Below, piece by piece: positions 35,061-42,326 of a stretch of 64,000 nucleotides of DNA. A program made the position numbers and the translations under genes. This DNA comes from Phytohabitans flavus (lineage in GTDB: Bacteria > Actinomycetota > Actinomycetes > Mycobacteriales > Micromonosporaceae), in assembly GCF_011764545.1 (NCBI RefSeq), contig NZ_AP022870.1, positions 5,936,001 to 6,000,000 of the forward strand, in the 5' to 3' direction. The first letter of the stretch is position 1. Every line of letters begins with the position of its first letter. A model generated the notes under the pieces. That model made no database searches and was not told the DNA's origin. It saw only the letters and a list, made by a program, of their open reading frames with translations.

Positions 35061-35627
35061 TCACGCCAGGTCCCGCGCTGCGTCGTCAACCAGCCGCAGC
35101 ACCGTACCGGCGAGCACCGAAGCAAGATCGAGCGGCATGATCAGCACCTCTGCCGGCTCCGTCTCCACGACAGCAGCGTCGTACGCCTCCACCGTCACGA
35201 GCGTGACCGCCCGATCCCCGCCCTGCGACAGGAACACCTGGAGCGGTCGAACTTCGCCCGGCAGCGTCTCCACCATCGCCGCGCCGGGCAGCACGATCGG
35301 CACGGATTCGTGTGCCTGGTGGATGGTGTGGCCGCGGCGACACCACGATGGATGCCAGCGCCCGTCGCCGCCGAGCTGATCGGCGACGACCAGGAGATGA
35401 GCGGCGTGCCGGCGCAGTCCAGCCTCGTCGAGCTCCACCCGCAGGCCACCGACCGTCACGACGCCGTACGCCTGCCCGTCGAAGCCCTCAGCCTGGACCA
35501 CGAGCACGACCGGTTCGCCACCGTCGAGGGTGCCGGGCACCTCCAACGGCACGCCGAGGTGACGCTGGTTGGCGGGGTGGGCCCGCCGGCACCACGAGGG
35601 GTGCTCGGCGGGCGTTGCCGCGCTCAC
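35061..35627 (-). CDS. Tandem DUF6907-like protein
   Basis: 188 aa from GTG 35627. Two copies of the same unit lie in tandem: HPSWCRRAHPANQRHLG (residues 9-25) with VPLEVPGT, and HPSWCRRGHTIHQAHES (about 92-108) with VPIVLPGA. Each is followed by a beta strand segment (EPVVLVVQAEGF and AVTLVTVEAYDA) and a helix ending near a Leu/Ala-rich stretch. The Cys/His sets could bind zinc. DUF6907 proteins are common in actinomycete accessory DNA with no known role. It is the last gene of the leftward operon, overlapping its neighbour as GTGA. Confidence 0.75.
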   Translation of the reverse strand: MSAATPAEHPSWCRRAHPANQRHLGVPLEVPGTLDGGEPVVLVVQAEGFDGQAYGVVTVGGLRVELDEAGLRRHAAHLLVVADQLGGDGRWHPSWCRRGHTIHQAHESVPIVLPGAAMVETLPGEVRPLQVFLSQGGDRAVTLVTVEAYDAAVVETEPAEVLIMPLDLASVLAGTVLRLVDDAARDLA

Positions 35628-35950
35628 CGCGGTGCCCTATCCGGGTCGTGTCGGTCGATCAGGTCGGCCAGCTCCAGCGCGTACCGGGCGAGCTTGCGCA
35701 GGTCGCACGCGCAGAACTCGACCTCGCTGTTGCCGACCTCCAGCATCGCCACCGGCCGCTCGTCGGCGTAGCCCTCGATGTTCAGCCCGACGTCGACCGG
35801 GTCGTGCGGCGCGTTCGGCTGCTGGCCCATGAGCAGCTTCATCTCGCTGGAGTGCCACCGCCGCCCGTCGTCCGTCTCGTACGACGAGACGCTCCAGGCC
35901 GGCTTGCGCGCACGCCGCCGACGCGGCCGCGGCAAGTTGGTGTCCGTCAC
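35624..35950 (-). CDS. Hypothetical protein of the leftward operon
   Basis: 108 aa from GTG 35950. A basic start (PRPRRRRARK) and then SVSSYETDDGRRWHSSEMKL, followed by a helix DLRKLARYALELADLIDRHD at the end. No family recognised. Four-base overlaps with genes on both sides place it in a five-gene leftward operon driven from the 37307-37467 promoter region. Confidence 0.65.
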   Translation of the reverse strand: MTDTNLPRPRRRRARKPAWSVSSYETDDGRRWHSSEMKLLMGQQPNAPHDPVDVGLNIEGYADERPVAMLEVGNSEVEFCACDLRKLARYALELADLIDRHDPDRAPR

Positions 35951-36129
35951 CGCGCGGTCTCCTTCCCGACAATCGTGTGGAGGCGGGTCGCGCAGGCCGG
36001 GCAGCGACCACGTACACGCAGCACGCCGCCCGGGCTGGCCACCGGGGTACCGGTGATGGGCTGCTTGGTGCGGCACTGCCGGCACCACGTAGACGCGGTG
36101 ACGGCAGTGCCCTCGTTCGGTGCGCTCAC
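35947..36129 (-). CDS. Small zinc-ribbon protein
   Basis: 60 aa. Two Cys pairs (CRQC at about residues 16-19 and CPAC near 43-46) make a compact zinc ribbon. Such small ribbons can bind nucleic acid or protein partners. Overlaps both neighbours by four bases. Confidence 0.65.
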   Translation of the reverse strand: MSAPNEGTAVTASTWCRQCRTKQPITGTPVASPGGVLRVRGRCPACATRLHTIVGKETAR

Positions 36130-36530
36130 CGGTGGCCTCGCCAGTCGAACTCCGCGTTGAACCGGCGGGCGCGCGCCAGCTTCTCGCGCGCCGTGCCCTC
36201 GGGCGCGTTCAAGATGGCCTCTACGCCATCCATGAACTCCTGGTCGACCTGCTCACCCTCGCGGCACGTCTCCTCGGCATCCAGCTCGGCGAGGGCGTCG
36301 GCAGCGGTCCGGCGGACAACTCCGGCAGCCTCCTCGCTGATGCCCCACGCGGCCGCCAGCTCGGCCGTGGACGATGCCGCCCACGCGGAGGCGGTCTTGC
36401 GCACGCCAGCGATGTGGGCCGCCTCGCCATCCGGGCAGGGGAAGACGATGCGGGGGATCTCGGCCGTGTCGAGGGAAGACAGGCGGAGTGCGCTAGGAAC
36501 GTGGGCGATACCCACGGCCGTGGCCGTCAT
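36126..36530 (-). CDS. Hypothetical helical protein of the leftward operon
   Basis: 134 aa. Helical and Ala-rich with SEEAAGVVRRTAADALAEL and an ending ARRFNAEFDWRGHR. No family recognised. It overlaps the large zinc-finger gene upstream (36527-36530) and the small ribbon gene downstream. Confidence 0.65.
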   Translation of the reverse strand: MTATAVGIAHVPSALRLSSLDTAEIPRIVFPCPDGEAAHIAGVRKTASAWAASSTAELAAAWGISEEAAGVVRRTAADALAELDAEETCREGEQVDQEFMDGVEAILNAPEGTAREKLARARRFNAEFDWRGHR

Positions 36531-37306
36531 CGGGTCACCGCCGGCCGTGCGATGTGGCTACCGGTGTTCGCGGCGAGGTGCCGGTAGTACGGCGAGCCCC
36601 ACGCCGGGCCGCCGGTGGCCGGCTTGGCCACGAACTCGATCCCACCGTGGCACGTGGCGCACACGCTCTCGACGCCGAACCGGGCGAGCAGGCCGGCGCG
36701 CTCCCGGTCGGTCAGCGCCGCGAGGTCGGGCAGGGTCTCGAGCACCGCCTTAACGCCCTGGCGGGTCATCGTCGGGCCGTGCATCTCGGCCGCCGCCCGC
36801 ACCGCGGTCTCGGCGGCGTCGATGACCGGGTGACGGCCCTTCGGGAAGAGCACGCGGAGAGCAGCATCGGTGATGTCCGCGTCGGTGACGCAGTCGTGCT
36901 CGGGTACCCAGTCCCCGTGCCCCGGGTCGCCGCAGGCCGGACAGAACCAGTACGGGAACTTGCAGCGCTTCATCTCCAGGTCGGCGCCGCAGTCGTGACA
37001 GCCGCCGGGGCGGGGAGCGGTGAGCGCCTGCATGGCGAGGAAGTCGAAGCCGTCGCCGCAGCGCTTGCTGGCCTCGTCACTCCTGGCCATCCGGAACGGG
37101 GTCAAGCCGGTCGCGGCGACGAACACCTCGTACGCCGCAACGGTGGTCGGGGCGTGTCCGGTGCACAGGTACACCGAGCCGTCGAGGCTCTTGTACGCGG
37201 GGCTGTCGTACAGCTCGAAGTGGGCCACCGCCGGCTTACCGCACGCAGGCAGGGCGGGCAGGGCTGGCCGGCTTTCGCCGCCGGCAGGCGTCGGTACGGT
37301 GTTCAT
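36527..37306 (-). CDS. Multi-zinc-ribbon protein heading the leftward operon
   Basis: 259 aa from ATG 37306. At least three Cys clusters: CHDCGADLEMKRC and FCPACGDPGHGD near residues 101-129, and CATCHGG near 217-223, plus YLCTGHA near 47-53. The fold is probably a set of zinc ribbons used for nucleic-acid or protein contact. No family could be named. It is transcribed divergently from the ribbon-helix-helix gene, with palindromic operators in between. Confidence 0.7.
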   Translation of the reverse strand: MNTVPTPAGGESRPALPALPACGKPAVAHFELYDSPAYKSLDGSVYLCTGHAPTTVAAYEVFVAATGLTPFRMARSDEASKRCGDGFDFLAMQALTAPRPGGCHDCGADLEMKRCKFPYWFCPACGDPGHGDWVPEHDCVTDADITDAALRVLFPKGRHPVIDAAETAVRAAAEMHGPTMTRQGVKAVLETLPDLAALTDRERAGLLARFGVESVCATCHGGIEFVAKPATGGPAWGSPYYRHLAANTGSHIARPAVTR

Positions 37307-37381
37307 GGGTCGGAATCAGTCCTTCCGATCAAGGCCCTCGGCTTGGTGCTCGCAACACCGCCGGGGGCCGCTTTTGGTGCT

Positions 37382-37449
37382 GGGTGTAGCTACACCCTAG
37401 GCGCTTGTGTAGCTACACCGCAAGCCCGTAGCGTGTCCGGTGTAGCTAC
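37382..37449. promoter_or_regulatory. Three GTGTAGCTACAC palindromes in a divergent promoter
   Basis: Copy 1 (core 37384-37395, extended perfectly to 16 bases 37382-37397), copy 2 (37407-37418) and a shortened copy 3 (37440-37449). They fill the space between the leftward zinc-ribbon operon and the ribbon-helix-helix gene and are probably its operators, controlling both directions. Confidence 0.7.
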
Positions 37450-37467
37450 GAAATGAAGGAGATTCCG

Positions 37468-37644
37468 ATGGCGCCCACGCGCGGCACGCCGACGCGCCCC
37501 ATCCGCATCGAGCCGGCGCTGTGGGAGAGCTTCGGCAAAGCGACCGCAAGGCAAGGTACCGACCGCTCAGCCGCGTTGCGCGACTTCATCCGCTGGTACA
37601 TCGGCGAGGCTGGCGCGACCTTGCCAGAGCGACCAACCGGGTAA
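37468..37644 (+). CDS. Ribbon-helix-helix DNA-binding protein
   Basis: 58 aa. The start is set by AAGGAG at 37456-37461, seven bases before ATG 37468; an earlier ATG at 37453 overlaps that site. TRPIRIEPALWESFG forms the beta ribbon and first helix, RSAALRDFIRWYIG the second, as in CopG/Arc-type repressors. It probably represses its own gene and the leftward operon through the GTGTAGCTACAC sites. It is the last gene before attR, 84 bases away. Confidence 0.78.
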   Translation: MAPTRGTPTRPIRIEPALWESFGKATARQGTDRSAALRDFIRWYIGEAGATLPERPTG

Positions 37645-37727
37645 GCGGTACAGCAAGGGACTACGGCAGGTAGGGTCACTGGCGTAGAGCGTTTTTGCTG
37701 GTCAGCACAGCGCTAAGAGAGAAAGTG

Positions 37728-37770
37728 CTCATAATCCCTCGGTCGCGGGTTCGAGTCCCGCCCGCCCCAC
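37728..37770 (+). repeat. Attachment site (far-end copy)
   Basis: Perfect copy of 22578-22620 (3' half of tRNA-Met plus one base). It marks the right end of the element. A partial nine-base echo CCGCCCCAC follows at once. Confidence 0.92.
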
Positions 37771-37884
37771 CCGCCCCACCCGCGCCTGCTACGCGTCTGC
37801 CGTCCATCTCGTTGCGATTGCCGCTGCATGCCGGACAAAAGACGCCACCCGGCGTATGCGGTCGCCGGAGGTGCCAGAGGTTCG

Positions 37885-38883
37885 TCAGGGTTGCAGGGCC
37901 AGTTTGCCGATGGTGGCCCGCGCTTCCAGTTCGGCAAGTGCTTTGGGGCCGTCGGCCAGCGGGTAGGTGGTGGGCTGGCCAGGGCGGAGCACCCCGGCCG
38001 TAAGGAGGCTGAACATCTCACTCATGAGCTGGCCGAAGATGTGCGGTGCGGCCTGGATGAGGATGCCGATGTTCAGGCCGATGACGTGAATCTGATGCTT
38101 GTAGACCAGTTCCCAGTTAGTGATTGTGGCTTGCCCGCCGGCCAGCCCGTAGACGACGACCCGGCCGGTGACCCGCTTGGTCGCGGCCAGGCTGGCGTCG
38201 AGGGTGGCGCCGCCAGCCGACTCCAGTACCAGGTCGGCGCCCGCGCCGTCGGTCAGCCGCAGGACCTCGGCGGCGAGGTCGGCGCGGCGGGAGTCGATGA
38301 CGTGGTCGGCGCCGTGTCCCCGTACCACCTCGTGCTTGCCTGGTGAGGCCGTAGCGATCACCGTGGCGCCGTAGTGTTTGGCCATTCTCACCGCGGCCTG
38401 GCCGGTCCCGCCGGCCGCGGCGTGGATCAGCACGGTCTGCCCACTGGCGACGCCGCCCAGCGGCTTGAGCGCGGCCAGCGCGGTCGGCCAGTTCACGACC
38501 ATGCCCAGCGCCTGCTGATCAGCCCAGCCGGCCGGCACGGGGATCGCGGCGGCCGCGGGCAGCAGCATGTACTCGGCGAAGGCGCCGCCTTTGATCCCGA
38601 CGCCGATGACGTGAGTGCCGGGCTGCGGGTCGGTCACCCCCGCGCCGACGGCGGTAACTTCACCGGCGCCCTCGATGCCTGCGAGGTATGGGGGCTGCGG
38701 GCCACCTGCGAATGTGCCGCGGGCCTGTGAAAGGTCAACGAAGTTGACACCGGCGGCGGCGACCCGGATCAGGACCTCACCCGGGCCCGGGGTCGGTACC
38801 GGTGCGTCGGTGATCAGGCGCAGGTCCCGCGGACCGTTGAGGGACGTCTGCTGAAGGGCACGCATGGTGGAGGGGCTGCTCAT
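37885..38883 (-). CDS. Zinc-free quinone oxidoreductase (MDR superfamily)
   Basis: 332 aa. GroES-like N-terminal half (GEVLIRVAAAGVNFVDLSQARG) and Rossmann half with the NADPH motif LIHAAAGGTGQAAVRMAKHYG near residues 150-170. No structural zinc Cys cluster is present, which fits NADPH:quinone oxidoreductases. It reduces quinones or enones with NADPH in the cytoplasm. It lies downstream of a sigma factor gene on the same strand with a 194-base gap, so shared control is uncertain. Confidence 0.88.
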   Translation of the reverse strand: MSSPSTMRALQQTSLNGPRDLRLITDAPVPTPGPGEVLIRVAAAGVNFVDLSQARGTFAGGPQPPYLAGIEGAGEVTAVGAGVTDPQPGTHVIGVGIKGGAFAEYMLLPAAAAIPVPAGWADQQALGMVVNWPTALAALKPLGGVASGQTVLIHAAAGGTGQAAVRMAKHYGATVIATASPGKHEVVRGHGADHVIDSRRADLAAEVLRLTDGAGADLVLESAGGATLDASLAATKRVTGRVVVYGLAGGQATITNWELVYKHQIHVIGLNIGILIQAAPHIFGQLMSEMFSLLTAGVLRPGQPTTYPLADGPKALAELEARATIGKLALQP

Positions 38884-39077
38884 CGCAATCGGCTTCCTTA
38901 GCTTGGGTGGTCGAGGGTCGCCTACCTACACCTGGGAAGACCCGGTGCGACCGACAAAGGAATCGCTCAGAACGCCGTGCACCTCATGAAGCTTGCCCGC
39001 GCCGCAGGCCCGGGGACCCGTCTCCCGGGCTTGCTCCAGTGCCCGCCTGACCCGCCAGGGCACCAGGGCGGTGCCGA

Positions 39078-40079
39078 TCAGGTGCTCTGTGCTTGTGCCA
39101 TGTCCAGTGCTTGTGGCACGTGCGGCCCAAACCCGAACAAGGCCACCAGTCCCGGATCCCCGAAGGAGGAGATTCGGCGGATGCCTGTATCCGTGACCGT
39201 GAGCACGCAAATTCCGTATGACTGATATTTCCCGTGCTGGTCGCGGGTGTAGGCCGCCGCAGCAGGCTGCCCGTTGGCGCTGGTGGCCAGCATCCGCCAG
39301 TCACCGGGCGAACCCAGGAGGTGGTTGCGCAGGAACGGTACGCAGACGTTGCGGCCGGCGAACCAGGTGCGCAGCGGTGTCGCCTCCAGCGTGGCGTCCT
39401 GCACCAGGAGCCGCTCCAGCGCCGCTGCGTCGGCATTCTCGAACGCCGCGATGTACTGGTCGAGAAGCTCGCGGGCGCGCGGCGCGGTCGGTTCGGTGAT
39501 CTGGCCGTCGTTCAGAGCCAGTTCCTCCAGCCGTGCCCGGGCGCGCTGGAGCGCACTCTTGACCGACACCGTCGTGGTGCCGAGCATGACCGCGACCTCG
39601 GTGGCGGGAAACGCCAGCACATCCCGCAGGAGCAGCACCGCCCGCTGCCTCGGCGGAAGGTGCTGCAAGCTGGCGACGAGCGCCAACCGCACTCCCTCAC
39701 GGGCCGCGACGATGGCCGCGGGATCAGCCGAATCCGAGAGCACCATCGCATCCGGCACGGGCTGCAGCCAGCTCACCTCGGTCCCGGCCGCTTCCAGGTA
39801 TGCGTCAGGATCCTGTTCAGGATCGGAAATGCCAGATGGCAGCACTCGCCGGCTTTGTTTAGCCAGCTCTGTCAGGCACCTGTTAGTGGCGATCTGGTAA
39901 AGCCAGGTGCGCACCGACGACCGCCCCTCGAAGCCTTCGTAGGATCGCCAGGCTCGCAGGTACGTCTCTTGGACCAGGTCCTCCGCATCCTGGATCGAGC
40001 CGAGCATGCGGTAGCAGTGCGCGATCAGCTCGCGCCGGAACGGCTCGGCAGCATCGACAAATCCGGCGCTATCGGGCAC
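39078..40079 (-). CDS. ECF sigma factor with SnoaL-like C-terminal domain
   Basis: 333 aa. Region 2 reads AEDLVQETYLRAWRSYEGFEGRS in two parts near residues 32-54, with WLYQIATNRCL near 59-69. Region 4 is near 147-191 (RQRAVLLLRDVLAFPATEVA, then SVKSALQRARARL). The last 125 residues form an NTF2/SnoaL-like domain (LLDQYIAAFENADAAALERLL). This is the TIGR02960/SigX5 type of ECF56-like factors, which sense through the C-terminal domain. No anti-sigma gene is adjacent. Confidence 0.88.
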   Translation of the reverse strand: MPDSAGFVDAAEPFRRELIAHCYRMLGSIQDAEDLVQETYLRAWRSYEGFEGRSSVRTWLYQIATNRCLTELAKQSRRVLPSGISDPEQDPDAYLEAAGTEVSWLQPVPDAMVLSDSADPAAIVAAREGVRLALVASLQHLPPRQRAVLLLRDVLAFPATEVAVMLGTTTVSVKSALQRARARLEELALNDGQITEPTAPRARELLDQYIAAFENADAAALERLLVQDATLEATPLRTWFAGRNVCVPFLRNHLLGSPGDWRMLATSANGQPAAAAYTRDQHGKYQSYGICVLTVTDTGIRRISSFGDPGLVALFGFGPHVPQALDMAQAQST

Positions 40080-40550
40080 GGCTCACGCCACCTCGCTCGG
40101 AACGTCGCGGGATGATCGGCGAGTCAGCCCGGACAGAAGCTGCCGTAGCGCTACACGCAACTCGTCGGCGACACGATTGTCATCCACAACGACTATTCAA
40201 ACACCATGGACGCGGGCCTCGGCGCAGGAGTCAACCACGTCGGCTTGGCCAGGAATCGGACAGCCACGCCACGGCAGTTGCCGATGGCGGAAGCGGCGAG
40301 CGCGCGCTCGGCCTGTTGCCGCGTTAGCGCGCATGCCGGCGACGGTCGAGGCGAAGTCCACGCGCCTCATCACCCGGGCTTCAGCAGCGGCGGTATGGAC
40401 CGGCGCCGGTCGAAGCGGCGGCTCAGGCCCGAATGGTGCGGCGAGATCACCACAGCATGGTAGGAACAAGAAGGCGATTAAGCAGGTGATGGCTTCCCAC
40501 AAGGAAGCGTCGCTGACTCATCGGCCGCTCGCCCACCCGCGCCTCGGCAC
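40080..40550. other. Gene-free region upstream of the sigma factor
   Basis: 471 bases with no supported gene; the frames lack the codon pattern of actinobacterial genes. It contains the sigma factor promoter and leads into a repeat-rich, decayed tract that continues to 41075. Confidence 0.45.
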
Positions 40551-40624
40551 TGACCTGGCCGGCTGCACCGGCAACGACCAGAACCGGTTTCGTATTCTGC
40601 TGCGTCCGGCCCACCCGAAACGCG
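40551..40624 (+). repeat. Dispersed repeat family 2, copy 1
   Basis: Diverged copy of a 75-90-base unit with the skeleton GACCTGGCC, CTGCACCGGCAA, GTCAGAACC (here ACCAGAACC), ATTCTG and GGCCCACC. Other copies at 40911-40998 and 41890-41975, same orientation. Confidence 0.65.
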
Positions 40625-40670
40625 TAGCAGACGGGCTGCCGAAACGCGGGACAGGCACGGTCCCAGGTGC

Positions 40671-40800
40671 TTACCGGCTGGTGGTGGTGTGCCGGTAGGT
40701 GGTGGGGCGGCCTTTGCCTCCGTCTTGATGCACGAGACCTGATTCGCGCAGGCTGCGGAGGGCTTTGCGTATCAGATCGTCCAGGTTCTCGGTACGGCCG
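40671..40800 (-). pseudogene. Fragment of a winged-helix protein (C-terminal end)
   Basis: Read on the minus strand, about 43 codons end at TAA 40671: FGRTENLDDLIRKALRSLR, then ESGLVHQDGGKGRPTTYRHT. The RKALRSL-ESGLV-GRPTTY pattern looks like the C-terminal winged helix of a replication or regulatory protein from a mobile element. No start or N-terminal part survives; a stop lies just upstream. Confidence 0.4.
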
Positions 40801-40825
40801 AAATGTAACCCCGGGGGTACATTTC
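40800..40825. repeat. 26-bp near-perfect palindrome
   Basis: GAAATGTA and TACATTTC (eight perfect bases) flank ACCCCGGGGG; only one base pair is mismatched. A third GTTACATTC motif follows at 40843. It looks like a protein binding site left in decayed DNA. Confidence 0.5.
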
Positions 40826-40910
40826 AAGCTGCGGAGTTACATTCCGGTTGCATTCGGGTGAGTGCCTTCCAGGCGGACCAGCGGGTCCATCTGACACCAC
40901 CGCGCCCGAA

Positions 40911-40998
40911 CGTGACCTGGCCACCTGTACTGGCAGCGGGTCGCCGGCAACCGTCAGAACGGTGTTCTCATTCTGCCGCGTCAGGCCCACCGAGACGT
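40911..40998 (+). repeat. Dispersed repeat family 2, copy 2
   Basis: Contains GTGACCTGGCC, CGCCGGCAACCGTCAGAAC, ATTCTGCCGCGTC and GGCCCACCGAGACG. Best preserved copy. Confidence 0.65.
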
Positions 40999-41075
40999 GC
41001 AGCAGGCGCGAGGCAACCGCGCTCGTGTGGGGGCCTCGTCATCGAGCCGTGACCGCCCGTCGAGGGAACAGCTGG

Positions 41076-41485
41076 TCAGTTCTGACCAGGGCTGGCTGTC
41101 GGTAGGCCTGCGGCCTTGGCGCTTTCGAGCAGTCGTCGGTCGTAGGTGGCGAAGGCGGTAAGAGTCGTTCCGGATTCGTTGGTAAGGACTTGGGCGGTGG
41201 CGACGTGGATGGCGTCGAGGCTGCGCAGTGTTGGTTCGGCGAACGCGGCAGCGGTCGCGCGGATCGTGTTGTCGATCTCTAGCCGGAAGAGCCGCCCCAC
41301 GGCCGCTGGCACACCGATCAGGGCTTGCGGGCTGATCGGCGCGGTGCCCCGGGCACCTCCACTTCGACGAGGGCCGAGGAGACCAGTGGCGCATCGTCAT
41401 GGGTATTGAGCCAGGCGACGAGGTCGGGGCTGCATTCCTCTTGCCGTACCAACTTGACGACGGCGGCGGAGTCGAGATAGATCAC
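41076..41485 (-). pseudogene. PIN-domain (VapC-like) toxin, one missing base
   Basis: Ribonuclease toxin of a type II pair. From GTG 41485 it reads VIYLDSAAVVKLVRQEE, with the first catalytic Asp at residue 5, then LVSSALVEVEVP. The frame breaks in the CCCCGGG at 41347-41353. One more base carries it into PISPQALIG and the C-terminal half with LRSLDAIHVATA (Asp) and FATYDRRLLESA (Asp). Corrected length is 136 aa. The GTG overlaps the antitoxin stop. The break is in a homopolymer, so the toxin may well be active in the organism. Confidence 0.82.
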
Positions 41486-41760
41486 CAGCGCTCCTCGTCG
41501 CGCATTTCGGCGAGCGCCGAGGCGACATTCACACCCTCGTCGCCGAGTTTTGGTGGCAGCGGTACGAGGCCGGCGCCGGTAGGGGCGACGGCCCGACCAG
41601 CGGCTACCAGTTTGGCCAGCGCTGACCTGTCGTCACCCACGGGGACGAGTCGGGCGATCGGGTGGCCCCGGTCCGTGATCTCGACGGTCTCGCCGCCGCT
41701 GACCCGGGCCAGTACTTGGCTTGTGTTCTGGTTCAGCTCCCGCACACCGATGCGCTCCAT
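41482..41760 (-). CDS. Phd/YefM-type antitoxin
   Basis: 92 aa. The N-terminus MERIGVRELNQNTSQVLARV, with GETVEITDRGHPIARLVPV next, is the Phd/YefM DNA-binding fold. The C-terminal stretch (GVNVASALAEMRDEERW) would wrap the PIN toxin. It neutralises the toxin and represses the pair. Stop overlaps the toxin start as GTGA. Confidence 0.9.
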   Translation of the reverse strand: MERIGVRELNQNTSQVLARVSGGETVEITDRGHPIARLVPVGDDRSALAKLVAAGRAVAPTGAGLVPLPPKLGDEGVNVASALAEMRDEERW

Positions 41761-42152
41761 GGCAAGAGTGTGGAACGGAATGTTCTACTTCGCCAGTGGC
41801 GCGCAGTCGTTATCCCACGTCCCAACTTTGGGTCGCCGAATGATGATCGGATCGAACCACTTGATGATCGTCGCTTACGCCGTCCGTCGCGTGACCTTGC
41901 CGTCTGCACCGGCAATGGATCGCCGGCGACGGTCAGGACCGGCGGCATTCTGGTGTGCCCGGCCCACCAGACGCGCCCTGAACGCGGGGGTAGACGCAGG
42001 TCAGAGAGCCGAGTAGCGGGGGCTTGCCACGGGCGTCATCTGATCCTTCTGGTCGACCTGATCAGCGCGCTTGCGCGCGATTCGTCTGGGTGCGGCTGGC
42101 CCGAGTGATCACTGAGGTGGAGTGCAGCCTGGCGTGCAGCACTGCCTGCCCG
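41761..42152. other. Gene-free region with repeat copy
   Basis: No gene is supported here. It holds the toxin-antitoxin promoter at its left end and repeat family 2 copy 3 at 41890-41975. Confidence 0.45.
41890..41975 (+). repeat. Dispersed repeat family 2, copy 3
   Basis: GTGACCTTGCC, CTGCACCGGCAATGG, CGCCGGCGACGGTCAGGACC, ATTCTG and GGCCCACCAGACGCG align with copies 1 and 2. Confidence 0.65.
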
Positions 42153-42235
42153 TCAGTCGGTGCAGCGGTTGCCCCATTGACGCTGGGTCCGGACCGAGCC
42201 GCGACCATGGACGGTAGCCTCCGCCTTGCGCACCA
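42153..42235 (-). pseudogene. Fragment of a second copy of the 79-aa protein gene
   Basis: The minus strand ends GRGSVRTQRQWGNRCTD before a TGA at 42153, matching the end GRGPVQGQRQWSNRRSG of the gene at 45402-45641. Only about 25 codons survive, with no start. It is a decayed or partial duplicate 3.2 kb away. Confidence 0.5.
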
Positions 42236-42326
42236 ATGATCAGAGCGCCCTTCAGCTAACCCCAACCGGAACCCTCGTCGTTACCGTCGTCGGTCGCCAC
42301 AGCTCATTTCTCGGAACGGTGCGTAG

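Larger units (their letters stand above)
22578..37770. mobile_element. tRNA-Met-integrated element, 15.15 kb, with tape-measure-like gene
   Basis: A 43-bp perfect direct repeat bounds the region: attL-side copy 22578-22620 inside the tRNA, attR-side copy 37728-37770. An integrase gene starts 77 bases after the tRNA. The cargo includes a replication-type ATPase, HNH protein, M41-like protease, excisionase-type HTH, tape-measure-like protein, secreted DUF4352-type protein, XRE regulator, zinc-ribbon operon and ribbon-helix-helix repressor. Most rightward genes overlap by 1-20 bases, like phage or plasmid operons. No capsid, portal, terminase, relaxase or FtsK-type transfer gene is seen. It may be a phage satellite, a reduced prophage, or a decayed integrative conjugative element. 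Confidence 0.9.

Noticed and set aside
37728..37770. A second tRNA-Met gene at the right end of the element
   Set aside because: Only the 3' half (anticodon loop onward) is present; the D arm and 5' acceptor strand are missing. It is the attachment-site duplicate.
22578..37770. Standard actinomycete integrative conjugative element (pSAM2 type)
   Set aside because: No FtsK/TraSA-like translocase, Spd-like set or RepSA-type initiator was found, and a tape-measure-like gene is present instead.
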